The notes under the pieces were generated by a model. It was given only the letters and a program-made list of their open reading frames with translations, was not told the DNA's origin and did no database searches. A stretch of DNA of 64,000 nucleotides from UBA11358 sp049517655. GTDB taxonomy: Bacteria; Verrucomicrobiota; Verrucomicrobiia; Limisphaerales; UBA11358. Positions 27,585 to 36,835 of this stretch are shown here, piece after piece. The position numbers and the translations under genes are program-made. The number at the start of each line of letters is the position of its first letter. Positions within the stretch are counted from its first letter, which is position 1. The DNA lies in contig JBEKRQ010000001.1 of NCBI GenBank assembly GCA_049517655.1, positions 186,001-250,000 on the forward strand, in the 5' to 3' direction.

Positions 27585-28903
27585 ACTGGGACGCTGTCAT
27601 TTTGGTCGCGCTGAAAATTTTGGCGGTGCTCGCGCTCGTGCTGATGAACGGATTTTTTGTCGCCGCGGAATTCGCCCTCATCCGCGTCCGGGAAACCCAG
27701 CTGGATGCGCTCGTTGGCAGGGGCCAGCGCGGGGCGAAAATGGCGCTGCACATCGTCCGCAACCTCAATTCATATCTTAGCGCAACGCAGATCGGCATCA
27801 CCATGGCAAGTCTCGGCCTCGGTTGGATTGGCCAGCCGGTGTTCACCACACTGCTCTCTCCGTTGTTCATTTCGCTCGGTGTGGAGTCGGGGGCATGGCA
27901 GCATTCCATTTCCTTCGCCATCGGTTTCAGCGCGCTGACGTTTCTGCACATCACCGCGGGCGAACTCGCGCCCAAATGGATGACAATCCAAAAGCCATTG
28001 CCTATTGCACTTTGGGTGGCTCACCCGTTGCGGTGGTTTTACATCGCATTTTATCCGTTCAACCGGCTGCTAAACCTCTCGGCGCGCTGGCTTTTGCAGA
28101 AAATCGGCATCGAGCTGGATGTGGCAGACGACCGGACACATTCGGAAGAGGAATTACGCCTCGTCCTTGCATCAGCGCAAAGCGAGGCGGGCGGACGCAA
28201 CATCATTTTGAACGCGCTTGAGTTGCGTCATCGCGTCGTGCGCGAAGTCATGCGGCCGCGTTACGAAATCACCGCGTTCAACACCGGGACGAGCATTGCC
28301 GAATGTCTCGCGCTGGCGGAGAAGACACGCTACTCGCGCTTTCCAATTTGCGAGGGTGGCGATTTGGACAAAACGCGCGGTGTGATTCATATCAAGGACC
28401 TTTATCCCGCATCGCGGGATCCCGCCCTTGCAGGACGGACGGCGGCGGATTTGCTGCCCGCAGCGCGCAAATTGATTTACGTTCCCGAAACCGGGCGACT
28501 GTGGAAATTGCTGCAATTGTTTCTCGATCGGAAGTTGCATTTTGCCGTTGTTGTGGATGAATACGGCGGCACGGTCGGCATCGTGACACTCGAAAACGTG
28601 CTGGAGGAACTCGTCGGCCAGATTCAGGACGAGTTCGATCAGGAAAAACCGGAACTGAAGCACGTGGGTGAAAACGTTTGGGAAGCCGCCGGCACACTGC
28701 CGCTGCATGAATTGGGAAAAATCATTGGCGAGATGCAGCGCGAAGAATCTGTCGCAACCGCCAGCGGCTGGGTGACGCAAAAACTCGGCGGTTTTCCAAA
28801 GGTCGGCGATGCGTTGACAGTCGGCGCGTGCGAATTACGAGTTGAAGAAATAGACGGCCCGCGCGTGGTGCGTTTGAAAATCGTCAAACATGCCAGGTCG
28901 TAA
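27581..28903 (+). CDS. CNNM/CBS/CorC_HlyC domain protein (third of three)
   Basis: 440 aa. It has the CNNM domain with NGFFVAAEFALIRVRETQLDAL and YLSATQIGITMASLGLGWIG. The CBS pair has REVMRPRYEITAFNTGTSIAE, and the C-terminal domain has VVDEYGGTVGIVTLENVLEELVG followed by the CorC_HlyC fold. The GTG start overlaps the previous stop by 4 bases. The three genes are clearly paralogues, but they differ enough to be old duplications. Confidence 0.92.
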   Translation: MNWDAVILVALKILAVLALVLMNGFFVAAEFALIRVRETQLDALVGRGQRGAKMALHIVRNLNSYLSATQIGITMASLGLGWIGQPVFTTLLSPLFISLGVESGAWQHSISFAIGFSALTFLHITAGELAPKWMTIQKPLPIALWVAHPLRWFYIAFYPFNRLLNLSARWLLQKIGIELDVADDRTHSEEELRLVLASAQSEAGGRNIILNALELRHRVVREVMRPRYEITAFNTGTSIAECLALAEKTRYSRFPICEGGDLDKTRGVIHIKDLYPASRDPALAGRTAADLLPAARKLIYVPETGRLWKLLQLFLDRKLHFAVVVDEYGGTVGIVTLENVLEELVGQIQDEFDQEKPELKHVGENVWEAAGTLPLHELGKIIGEMQREESVATASGWVTQKLGGFPKVGDALTVGACELRVEEIDGPRVVRLKIVKHARS

Positions 28904-28933
28904 CGGGAGAAAATACGGGACTCGTTGCGGTGA

Positions 28934-29764
28934 TCACCATGTTCCGCCGCGAATGGCGAACACGGTTACGACAGCGGCCACAATCCCATCCACCATTGCG
29001 GCGGATGGAAGCTCATGCTGCGCACATGCAATTCCGAAGAACAAAATTGCGCCGAGCCAGATGGCGAACGGATGAAAATCGGGCGAATTTCTTTTACCCG
29101 GCTGTTTATTAATCAATGAGGGCGCGATGAATACCACGATGAGCAGGGACACGACCAACCAGCCCAGGAAATTTGACAGTGGCGCACCTTGCCACGTCGC
29201 CGGAAACTTCGGCGGCGTCCACAGCCAGTAATGTTTCACGCGTGAAGCGAACGGTTCAAACGCGAAGTCAAAGAGCGCCGTCAGCGCCGCTGTCAACCCC
29301 ATGAGCCAAAAACCATAGGCGCCAATCTTTTGCCACGGACGCAAAATCAACCGCGCCACGCCGCGCGAACTCAAAATGGCGGCAACCCAAATCAGCGGGA
29401 TGCTCCACGGCAGCGTTTTGAAAAGTTCCCCTCCGGCTGCCGTGTTAAACGTGAACGGGCCAAATGGAATGCCGGTAATCGCGCCGAGCGCATGTATCGC
29501 CCCGCCGATGACGGCAATGACAAACGCGGTCAGCAAAACATTCTGCAGCGGCAATCGCCGCGCCAGCGCGGTGACAGTGCCGGCCGCTGCCAGCAAAAGC
29601 AACAGCGCTTCCAACCAGCCGGGCTTGCAGGGAAGTTTCAACGGGGTGAAAAGCATCACCAACGCGAGCACAAATACAGCGGCGAGCGAAAAGGTTAATA
29701 TCCAGTGAACCCACGCGATTATTTTTGCGCTGGAATCGGTTGCTTGTTGTTTCTTGAACGGCAT
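28934..29764 (-). CDS. carotenoid biosynthesis protein (DUF422/CruF-like)
   Basis: 276 aa, seven or eight membrane helices. The motifs GAIHALGAITGIPFGPFTF, LPWSIPLIWVAAIL, ALFDFAFEPFASRVKHYWLW and the strongly conserved PLSNFLGWLVVSLLIV are those of the DUF422/CruF family. Members hydrate or otherwise modify the ends of C40 or C50 carotenoids. No other carotenoid gene lies near, so the exact reaction is open. It is divergent from the gene at 29935. Confidence 0.82.
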   Translation of the reverse strand: MPFKKQQATDSSAKIIAWVHWILTFSLAAVFVLALVMLFTPLKLPCKPGWLEALLLLLAAAGTVTALARRLPLQNVLLTAFVIAVIGGAIHALGAITGIPFGPFTFNTAAGGELFKTLPWSIPLIWVAAILSSRGVARLILRPWQKIGAYGFWLMGLTAALTALFDFAFEPFASRVKHYWLWTPPKFPATWQGAPLSNFLGWLVVSLLIVVFIAPSLINKQPGKRNSPDFHPFAIWLGAILFFGIACAQHELPSAAMVDGIVAAVVTVFAIRGGTW

Positions 29765-29934
29765 TGGCGTCTGGTTTTTCGCGAGACTGCATGGTTATGC
29801 GCTGCAACGAAGTAAAGCTGCGCGAATTCCCAAAGGCAATTTTTTTTGGCGCGTCCGGCATTGAAAAATTCGGAATTTACCTTGTTTCCTGCGGACAAGC
29901 TTGTTTTGCTGGTGGCCATCAATCCATTCGCTTT

Positions 29935-30357
29935 ATGACGTTGGGACAAGCCACAACTTGCATCAAGTCGTGCGCAAGCCAGATGAACGAGCGCTACGGC
30001 AAAACCGTTTTCGATGAATGGGCTGTGGTCTCGCTTGCGCAAAACAAGGCGCGCGTGCTGTCCTACATCGGCCCGCGCAACGACGATTTCCTGAAAAATT
30101 TTGCCAACGATCTCGGCGGATTGCGCGCGGGACTATACAATGCAAATTACAACGTCGGCGATTTTGAATTTGCGCGGCATGGCGTCGGCACGGGATTCGA
30201 AGCCTTCATGGTTTTGGGCGATGGGATTTATTTGATTTGCAACAACACGCGCGAGTCCATGGACACGATTTCCAAGAATCCCCGCTGGCTCGGAGCGCAG
30301 GTGCCTTTCGCCGAGTTGAGCGAGAAGATACGGCCCAATCCACTGACGGTTTTGTGA
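29935..30357 (+). CDS. conserved hypothetical protein, 140 aa
   Basis: Soluble protein. The pattern of strands and helices (FDEWAVVSLAQNKARVLSYIG, LRAGLYNANYNVGDFEF, GTGFEAFMVLGDGIYLICNN) suggests a small sensor-like alpha/beta fold, perhaps of roadblock type, but I do not recognise it with certainty. The ATG at 29935 is preferred to one at 29764, which would add a poorly coding region overlapping the divergent gene. It ends 45 bases before the convergent antiporter gene. Confidence 0.65.
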   Translation: MTLGQATTCIKSCASQMNERYGKTVFDEWAVVSLAQNKARVLSYIGPRNDDFLKNFANDLGGLRAGLYNANYNVGDFEFARHGVGTGFEAFMVLGDGIYLICNNTRESMDTISKNPRWLGAQVPFAELSEKIRPNPLTVL

Positions 30358-30402
30358 AACGCAGTTTTTTTAAAAAACTTCTGTGATTTTGGGGAGGGAA
30401 CT

Positions 30403-31398
30403 TCAGCCCAACAACCCTTTGTAAAGGAATACACCGTAAGCCGCGACCAGCACCCAGCCGACGAAACGCGGCAATTGTCCGAAAACGGTGACGAAGAAAA
30501 GGTGTACCAGCGTCGCGCCGAGGAGGATGAACATTCCGGCGTGAAAAAACGGCGGCAGGTCCATTGTGTGATACAATGCGTAAACGCCGATGCACAGCGG
30601 GATGGAGACGTGCGCATCGCCGACTTGCGAGGCATAGACGGTTTCCGGCTGTTTGCACCAGCCGTAATAAAACGCCAGGACCGCGTTGGGCAGCACCATC
30701 AGCCAGCCGCTGAGCCAGCCGAGGTATTTCGCACTTATGAAGCCGGTGTGAATGTTGGAAATCCAAGCCACAAGCCAGTCGGTACTCACGTAAATCCCAT
30801 ACGCGCCGATGGCGAGCAGCGCCAAATCCACCGGCAACGTCCAACTAAGTGATTTGCCCTGGCGCACGTTGCTTTTGAGAACTTCAAAGACGTGGAAACA
30901 TTGCCAGAATAAAAACAACCCGACCAGAACCAGACCGTCGTTGAAATCTATCCGCCCCTTGCGGCCCATTGCCCAGACCACGCCCGTGAAAAACAAAACG
31001 GCGGTGAGCGTCAGCAACGACGAAAGCCGGTTCAGTTCATGCGCCTCGCCGCTGGTTTTGTTTTTCTTCCTTTGCGACGGCAAAATCTTCATTCCCCAGA
31101 AAATCGCCGGCAGGCCGAGCACGAGCGTCATGTTGGTGACATTATTGACGAGCGAGTTGACCATCACGTCCGCGCCGGAACCGCCGTTGCGGCCGAGGAT
31201 GAAGGCGAAGATAAGGTTGCCCATGCCGGTGCAATACGGCATGACGAGCGTGCCGAGAACCGTGCCTTCGAAGCCCTTGGCGCTCAAAACTTCCAGCCGC
31301 CAGATCATCAGAAACGACGCGACGATGAACAGCGCCAGAAACAGCCACGGCGCATAAGGCCCTTTGGCTTCAATCCAATGGATGAACGGGTTCAACAC
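30403..31398 (-). CDS. sodium/calcium exchanger family membrane protein
   Basis: 331 aa, about ten membrane helices in two halves. The first alpha-repeat shows GNLIFAFILGRNGGSGADVMVNSLVNN; the second is degenerate (GWLSGWLMVLPNAVLAFYYG). The overall shape fits the Ca2+/cation antiporter superfamily, but the second alpha-repeat lacks the usual G-S-x-P-E core, so the ion specificity and even transport activity are uncertain. Single gene. Confidence 0.75.
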   Translation of the reverse strand: MLNPFIHWIEAKGPYAPWLFLALFIVASFLMIWRLEVLSAKGFEGTVLGTLVMPYCTGMGNLIFAFILGRNGGSGADVMVNSLVNNVTNMTLVLGLPAIFWGMKILPSQRKKNKTSGEAHELNRLSSLLTLTAVLFFTGVVWAMGRKGRIDFNDGLVLVGLFLFWQCFHVFEVLKSNVRQGKSLSWTLPVDLALLAIGAYGIYVSTDWLVAWISNIHTGFISAKYLGWLSGWLMVLPNAVLAFYYGWCKQPETVYASQVGDAHVSIPLCIGVYALYHTMDLPPFFHAGMFILLGATLVHLFFVTVFGQLPRFVGWVLVAAYGVFLYKGLLG

Positions 31399-31511
31399 GC
31401 GACGCAGTCTAATGAAAATTTTCCCACGCGCGACACAAACCTGCCGAAGGTGATTTTAGCCACAGCTTGCCGCGCCAAAGTGTAACGACGGCGGGATGAA
31501 GCATGAAAAAC

Positions 31512-31545
31512 TTTAGACACGAATTTCACGAATTGACGCGAATTC
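31512..31545. repeat. AT-rich ACGAATT repeat
   Basis: Units of ACACGAATTTCACGAATT followed by GACGCGAATT. This is the same degenerate family as at 25290, 56295, 60861 and 61011. Confidence 0.55.
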
Positions 31546-31635
31546 ATGTCGCTGAGCGACGATGGAAATTAGTCAGCTACGAAGTGGCTGGTATCGCGCC
31601 AAACAAAATCACGCGTCCTGAAAGGACGGTGGAAA

Positions 31636-31733
31636 CCCAAAGCGGCGGAGGGCCGCCGCACTCTAAAACGCAAGCGTTTGTCGGTGAATCGCGCGACAGC
31701 GTCTTGGAGTGCGCCAGTCCACTGGCGCTTTGG
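31636..31733. repeat. large palindromic element (CCCAAAGCG type)
   Basis: 98 bp with perfect CCCAAAGCG/CGCTTTGGG ends. Inside, GCGGCGG/CCGCCGC and GCGCCAG/CTGGCGC hairpins and a GCACTC/GAGTGC pair surround a 40-base centre. It shows the same two-hairpin plan as the GGTAGGG elements with different ends. Confidence 0.75.
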
Positions 31734-31851
31734 GATGAAAGGTGAATGTGCGGCCAGCCGTAGCGACTTTCGGGAGAAAGCCGCCATTTTGGAATGAGGA
31801 GAAGAATGCGGCGCTCTACCCAGACGCCGCTACGCCACCTATGGCTAAAAA

Positions 31852-33198
31852 TTACATCATCTTTTCCAACGCCCGCTCAATCCGCGCCAGCACCTTCTCT
31901 TTTCCCAAGACCTCCAGCAAATGATAGAGGCTTGGCCCGGCGGTGTTGCCGGTGACGGCTAGGCGACACGGATGCACCAGCGCACCGGCTTTCACGCCAA
32001 GTTCGGCGGCGGTGCTTTTCAGTGCGGTTTCCAGATTTGGGGCATTGAACGGCGCAACCTTTGCGAAGACCTCTCGAAGTTTTTGCAGGCGCGGTTTGTT
32101 TTCAGGGACAAAATCCTTTTTTACTCCGTCGGCGTTGTAATTGAATTTGTCCGTGAAATAAAAACCGGCGTAGGCGGGCAGTTCGCTGAACAGCTTGAAC
32201 TTGCCCTTGCAGGTGTCGAGCGCGGCTTTGACGTAGGGCAGGGGAAAGGCGTTCGTGTTCAACCCGGCCTTGGCGAAGGCGTGAACGGCCAGTTCGTAAA
32301 AGCGGTCATCGCCCAGCTCGCGGGCGTATTCACCTTGCAGCCACAGCAGTTTTTCGCGATCGAACCGCGCGTTGTGCCGGAGGATTTGTGGCAAATCAAA
32401 ACGCTCAATGACTTCGGCAACAGACAGTTTTTCGCGGTTGTCCTTGGGCGACCAGCCGAGCAGGCACAAATAATTCACGACTGCCTCCGACAGAAACCCT
32501 TCTCCGATATAATTCGTAAGCGACGCGCCGGTGTCGCGTTTGCTCATCTTCGTGCCGTCGGCGTTTAGAATAAGTGGAATGTGCGCGTAATGCGGCGGGT
32601 GGACGCCGAAGGCGCGGAACAGCGCGATGTGTTTCGGAGTGTTGCTTAAATGGTCCTCGCCGCGAATGACGTGTGTAATGCCCATTTCCAAATCGTCCAC
32701 GACGTTGGTGAGATGAAAGACCGGCTGGCCGTCCGAACGCTGAATCACGAAGTCCGGGTCCTGCTCCTCGCGGTCGGTGAGTTTGCGGACGACGTCGCCG
32801 ACGACAAGGTCATGAATGGTGATCGGCTCGCGCTGCATTTTGAATTTGACCGCGCCTTCATGTTCGTAGGCGAGGCCGTGGGACAGCAGGGCTTCGACGC
32901 GGCGCTGGTAATTTTCCTTCCGCTGGCTTTGGAAATACGGGCCGCGGTCGCCTTTGCACGGGCTGGTGGCGTCGCCGGTGAGCGGGCCTTCGTCCCAATC
33001 GAGGCCCAGCCAGCGCAGGCCGTTGAGGATGACGTCCACGGCTTCCTGCGAATTGCGCGCGGTGTCAGTGTCCTCGACGCGGAGGATGAATGTGCCGCCG
33101 GTATGGCGGGCGTAGAGCCAGTTGAAGAGCGCGGTGCGCGCGCCGCCAATGTGCAAGAAACCGGTCGGCGAAGGGGCGAAACGGACGCGGGATTTCAT
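31852..33198 (-). CDS. gltX: glutamate--tRNA ligase
   Basis: 448 aa, class I synthetase. The HIGH-type motif is FAPSPTGFLHIGGARTALFN at the N-terminus, and the KMSKR loop is present (GTKMSKRDTGASL). The VIRGEDHLSNTPKHIALF strand and the C-terminal anticodon-binding helical domain are complete. The zinc-binding cysteines of some GltX proteins are absent, as in many bacteria. The start at 33198 (MKSRVRFAPSPTG) is standard. Single gene, downstream of HU on the same strand. Confidence 0.95.
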   Translation of the reverse strand: MKSRVRFAPSPTGFLHIGGARTALFNWLYARHTGGTFILRVEDTDTARNSQEAVDVILNGLRWLGLDWDEGPLTGDATSPCKGDRGPYFQSQRKENYQRRVEALLSHGLAYEHEGAVKFKMQREPITIHDLVVGDVVRKLTDREEQDPDFVIQRSDGQPVFHLTNVVDDLEMGITHVIRGEDHLSNTPKHIALFRAFGVHPPHYAHIPLILNADGTKMSKRDTGASLTNYIGEGFLSEAVVNYLCLLGWSPKDNREKLSVAEVIERFDLPQILRHNARFDREKLLWLQGEYARELGDDRFYELAVHAFAKAGLNTNAFPLPYVKAALDTCKGKFKLFSELPAYAGFYFTDKFNYNADGVKKDFVPENKPRLQKLREVFAKVAPFNAPNLETALKSTAAELGVKAGALVHPCRLAVTGNTAGPSLYHLLEVLGKEKVLARIERALEKMM

Positions 33199-33249
33199 GG
33201 ATACAATTTACTTTAACCGCAGATTACGCGGATTGGCGCAGATGAAAAA

Positions 33250-33284
33250 CAAAAAAGGCGCTCCGACGAATCGAAGCGCCTTTT
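33250..33284 (-). terminator. intrinsic terminator of the HU gene
   Basis: On the minus strand GGCGCTTCG/CGGAGCGCC with a 6-base loop is followed by TTTTTTGTTTTT. It starts 15 bases after the HU-family stop codon. The A-run on the other side could make it work in both directions. Confidence 0.88.
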
Positions 33285-33298
33285 GAAAAAGCTGGGGC

Positions 33299-33586
33299 TT
33301 ATTTGCCGCCGAGGATGGCGTCTTTTGCGGCTTTGGCGACGCGGAATTTCACGACGCGCTTGGCCGGAATCGAGATGGTCTCGCCGGTCTTGGGGTTGCG
33401 GCCCATGCGGGCGGCGCGGTTTTTCAGTACGAGCTTGCCGATGCCGGGCAGCGTGAAGGTGTCCTTCGCGTGCTTGTAGGCGAGCTCGGCGATGTGTTCG
33501 AGGATTTCCACCGCCTGCTTTTTGGAGATTTCAGCCTTCTCAGCAATTGCGGCGGCAAGTTGGGATTTCGAGATTGCATTTGCCAT
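33299..33586 (-). CDS. HU/IHF family DNA-binding protein
   Basis: 95 aa, the typical length of the histone-like dimer that bends DNA. It has N-terminal helices (SKSQLAAAIAEKAEISKKQAVEILE), the GIGKLVLKNRAARMGRNPKTGE arm with the conserved GRNP motif, and the C-terminal VVKFRVAKAAKDAI. The start at 33586 (MANAISKS) has a GAAGGA-like sequence a few bases upstream. A strong terminator follows, so it is a single-gene unit, as expected for an abundant protein. Confidence 0.93.
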   Translation of the reverse strand: MANAISKSQLAAAIAEKAEISKKQAVEILEHIAELAYKHAKDTFTLPGIGKLVLKNRAARMGRNPKTGETISIPAKRVVKFRVAKAAKDAILGGK

Positions 33587-33930
33587 AATGTCGGTGTCCT
33601 TCGGTTGTTGTTTCTGGTTTTCGTCAAAAGTCACGTGACTTGACACGAGTTAAAGTCCTTCACTCGCATCGTGCAAGCAAAAAAACGCAAAAAATCGCCA
33701 TTTGTTTGCCGGGTGCCTGAGCTTGACTTCGGGCAATCTTTTTCCACCATCCGCATGTGGTATTCTTTACGATCAAAAGTCACTTTCATTACGACATCAT
33801 TCGCAGGTTTTTTGCAGGTGGAATGGGTGCGAACTTGTTCAGACAAACCGCTTTATGCATCGTTGAGGACAGGCTCGACAGGACTGTCATCCTCGAGGAA
33901 ACCGCGCTACTCAACCGGCGCGCCAAGTGA
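33587..33930. other. 344-base divergent spacer between HU and the amidase gene
   Basis: No gene is supported. It should hold the HU promoter; TTGCAC and TTTAAC 16 bases apart (minus strand, near 33650-33680) are a weak candidate. TCAAAAGTCAC occurs twice (33624-33634 and 33773-33783). A GAGGACAG..CTGTCATCCTC palindrome lies near 33865-33895. Confidence 0.4.
33628..33641. promoter_or_regulatory. perfect 14-bp palindrome upstream of HU
   Basis: AAGTCACGTGACTT, a perfect inverted repeat about 40 bases before the HU start codon on the minus strand. Its place just after the likely promoter would suit a repressor site. No regulator is known to me for this sequence. Confidence 0.35.
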
Positions 33931-34821
<891 letters not shown>

Positions 34822-34828
34822 GCCGTGC

Positions 34829-34948
34829 CAAAAACCTCTTGCATGGATCACCGGCGCGAATGGGCTTATCGGGAATTATCCCGTTCCAGACCACGCCGTT
34901 GACTGGCTTGGCCGAATGGCTGGCCGCACATCCAAACAGCCCCTTTGA
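34829..34948 (+). pseudogene. possible 5' remnant of an NAD-dependent epimerase/SDR gene
   Basis: Forty codons in one frame begin KPLAWITGANGLIGNY, a classic beta-strand plus glycine-rich dinucleotide-binding loop (GxxGxxG). They then lose family character and reach a stop. There is no start codon in frame. It looks like the first strand and loop of a sugar-nucleotide epimerase or dTDP-rhamnose reductase-like gene, the rest deleted. The match is short, so confidence is low. Confidence 0.35.
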
Positions 34949-34993
34949 GCGCCCACCAAAATTACTTGCGGAGTTTTTTACAAAGAGGCGGTT

Positions 34994-35044
34994 CCCCCCG
35001 TTCGGGTGCACAATCGATTTGATTAAACGGGGGGTTCGTGTTAC
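34994..35044 (+). promoter_or_regulatory. hairpin in the atpB leader
   Basis: A perfect 9-bp stem, CCCCCCGTT with AACGGGGGG, encloses about 33 bases and ends 17 bases before the atpB GTG. No U-run follows, so it is not a simple terminator. It could influence translation or mRNA stability of the ATP synthase operon. Confidence 0.45.
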
Positions 35045-35061
35045 TGACATGAATTCTGAAT

Positions 35062-36048
35062 GTGAAAGGGTTCAAATTTTTTTTGGTTGGTGCGTTTTTT
35101 GTCGCAGTGTTGATGATAAGCGCGAATGCACAGCCAGCTTCGCCGTCGGTCGCGAGCCAGTCGGCGCAAAATGCCGTTGCCGTGGCGTCGGCTGCACCCG
35201 CGCAAGCCGGGGCGGAAACGGGAAAACCGTTGGTGGCGGAGATTGCACAGACGCTGTTCAAAATCGGGCCGTTGCCGGTGACGAATTCGATGGTTTGCAC
35301 GTGGATTGTTGCGGCGATAATTTTTGTCATCGTGCGATTCAGCACATGGAACATGAAAGAAATGCCATCGGGCGCGCAAAATGTGATGGAGACGGTTATT
35401 GAAGGCTGGCGGGATTTGGCCGAAAGTGTGCTGGAGCCAAGAGTCGCTCGCTGGGTTTTTCCTTATGCGGCGACGTTTTTTATTTTCATCCTCATCTCCA
35501 ATTTGATGGATTTGCTGCCGGGCGTGGGCAGCATCGGCTACGGAGTGCCCAGCAGGAGCAGTTCACTGCCGTTTGCAATTGGACACGCGGGAACACCCTT
35601 CCTTCGTCCGCCTACCACCGACACCAACCTCACGGTCGCAATGGCGGCGATCTATTTTGTGATGAGTACTTTTTGGGCGTTGCGCTACAACGGGCCGATA
35701 GGGCTGGTGAAACACATTTTTGGCGTGAAGCTGAAAACGAGCAAATGGTTTTTCCCGCCGTTGCTGCTGCTGTTTATTTTTATCGGGCTGACGGAAATGA
35801 TTTCGATTGTCATCGTCCGGCCGGTGGCGCTGGCCATGCGACTTTACGGGAACATTTTCGGCGGTGAAAATTTGCTGACAATGACGCTGACGCACAAGCC
35901 GCTGATTTTGGGCGTTCTCAGTTCGCTGCCTTTTTACTTTTTTGAATTGCTGGTCTGTTTTTTGCAGGCGTTTGTGTTCGCAATGCTGACCATTGCTTTC
36001 GTCGGAACGCTGTGCACGCCCTCGGCTGAGGAGGAAAACGGCCATTGA
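35062..36048 (+). CDS. atpB: F-type ATP synthase subunit a
   Basis: 328 aa membrane subunit forming the proton half-channels. The essential arginine is in RPVALAMRLYGNIFGGE, and the C-terminal helix has FFELLVCFLQAFVFAMLTIAF. An N-terminal signal-like segment (MKGFKFFLVGAFFVAVLMISANAQ) plus an Ala-rich linker extends it beyond the E. coli protein. The start is a GTG at 35062. It is the first gene of the atp operon; no atpI is seen upstream. Confidence 0.94.
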   Translation: MKGFKFFLVGAFFVAVLMISANAQPASPSVASQSAQNAVAVASAAPAQAGAETGKPLVAEIAQTLFKIGPLPVTNSMVCTWIVAAIIFVIVRFSTWNMKEMPSGAQNVMETVIEGWRDLAESVLEPRVARWVFPYAATFFIFILISNLMDLLPGVGSIGYGVPSRSSSLPFAIGHAGTPFLRPPTTDTNLTVAMAAIYFVMSTFWALRYNGPIGLVKHIFGVKLKTSKWFFPPLLLLFIFIGLTEMISIVIVRPVALAMRLYGNIFGGENLLTMTLTHKPLILGVLSSLPFYFFELLVCFLQAFVFAMLTIAFVGTLCTPSAEEENGH

Positions 36049-36120
36049 ATTATGGATTTGCAACTCCGACATCCGGTGCCGGGGTTGCAACAACCGAAAC
36101 CAACAACCAAAACAAAATAT

Positions 36121-36336
36121 ATGATGCTCGCAGAAATCTATGGCAACGTTCACATCGGGCTCGCCTTTGGCGGCGCCGCCATCGGGATTGGCCTCGCCGC
36201 GGCGGGCGGCGTAGTGGCCATCAGTCGCAACCCCGCCCAGTTCGGCAAAATTTTCATGGTCTTGCTGCTTGGCATGGCGCTGGCCGAAGGAATGGCAATT
36301 CTCGCTTACGTTCTCATTCCCAAGGCTGGTCTATGA
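36121..36336 (+). CDS. atpE: F-type ATP synthase subunit c
   Basis: 71 aa, two-helix proteolipid of the rotor ring. Helix 1 is GGAAIGIGLAAAGGVVAISRNP with the conserved R-N-P loop. Helix 2 carries the ion-binding glutamate in GMALAEGMAILAY. The ES/ET sodium signature is absent, so protons are the likely coupling ion. The ATG at 36121 or 36124 may be used. An in-frame start at 36052 would add 23 non-membrane residues and is unlikely. Confidence 0.93.
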   Translation: MMLAEIYGNVHIGLAFGGAAIGIGLAAAGGVVAISRNPAQFGKIFMVLLLGMALAEGMAILAYVLIPKAGL

Positions 36337-36833
36337 GCGATACTCTTCAAACTCTCGGCATTCAATGGCCGAAGTTGATCGCGCAATTCATCAACTTCTC
36401 CATCGTGCTGTTTGTATTATGGCGGTTTGCCTACAAGCCTGTCTTCGCAATGCTTGAAACACGCCGGCAGAAAATCGCCGAAGGCCTTGCCAACGCGGAA
36501 AAAATCAAGGCCGAACTGGCCAGGACCGAGGCCAGTCGCCAGGAAATTCTGGCCAGGGCCGGTGATCAGGCGAACCAGATCATTGCGGAAGTCCGCGAAG
36601 CCGCCGCGCGAATGCGTGAGCAGGAAACACAAAAGGCCGTTGCCACCGCCGGACGAATCATCGCCAGGGCGCGAAAGGCCACCACCCAGGATCACGCGCG
36701 GATGCTCGAGGAGTTGAAACGCGAGGTTGGGCGGCTCGTCGTGCAAACCACCGCAACCGTTACCGGCAAAATTCTCACGCCGGACGATCAGCGACGGCTG
36801 GCGGAGGAAACGGAGAAACAATTGGCCGCGTAA
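36333..36833 (+). CDS. atpF: F-type ATP synthase subunit b
   Basis: 166 aa. One membrane helix at the N-terminus (LIAQFINFSIVLFVLWRFAYKPVF) is followed by a long charged coiled coil (ETRRQKIAEGLANAEKIKAELARTEASRQEIL onward) that forms the peripheral stalk. The start ATG overlaps the atpE stop in an ATGA, indicating translational coupling. A palindromic repeat follows the stop after 2 bases. Confidence 0.93.
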   Translation: MSDTLQTLGIQWPKLIAQFINFSIVLFVLWRFAYKPVFAMLETRRQKIAEGLANAEKIKAELARTEASRQEILARAGDQANQIIAEVREAAARMREQETQKAVATAGRIIARARKATTQDHARMLEELKREVGRLVVQTTATVTGKILTPDDQRRLAEETEKQLAA

Positions 36834-36835
36834 AA

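Larger units (their letters stand above)
31399..31851. other. 453-base spacer without a gene
   Basis: No coding signal. It contains an AT-rich repeat (31512-31545), a long palindromic element (31636-31733) and short GC-rich palindromes toward gltX. The first 100 bases are the upstream region of the exchanger gene. Confidence 0.6.

Noticed and set aside
30358..30402. T-run/A-run palindrome between convergent genes as a terminator
   Set aside because: It is a plain GTTTTTTTAAAAAAC palindrome without a GC stem, so it cannot be supported as an intrinsic terminator.
31503..31745. 80-codon plus-strand frame in the spacer before gltX
   Set aside because: It is made of AT-rich and palindromic repeat sequence; no coding character.
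33631..33846. 71-codon minus-strand frame upstream of HU
   Set aside because: It would occupy the expected HU promoter region and contains no family motif or ribosome site.
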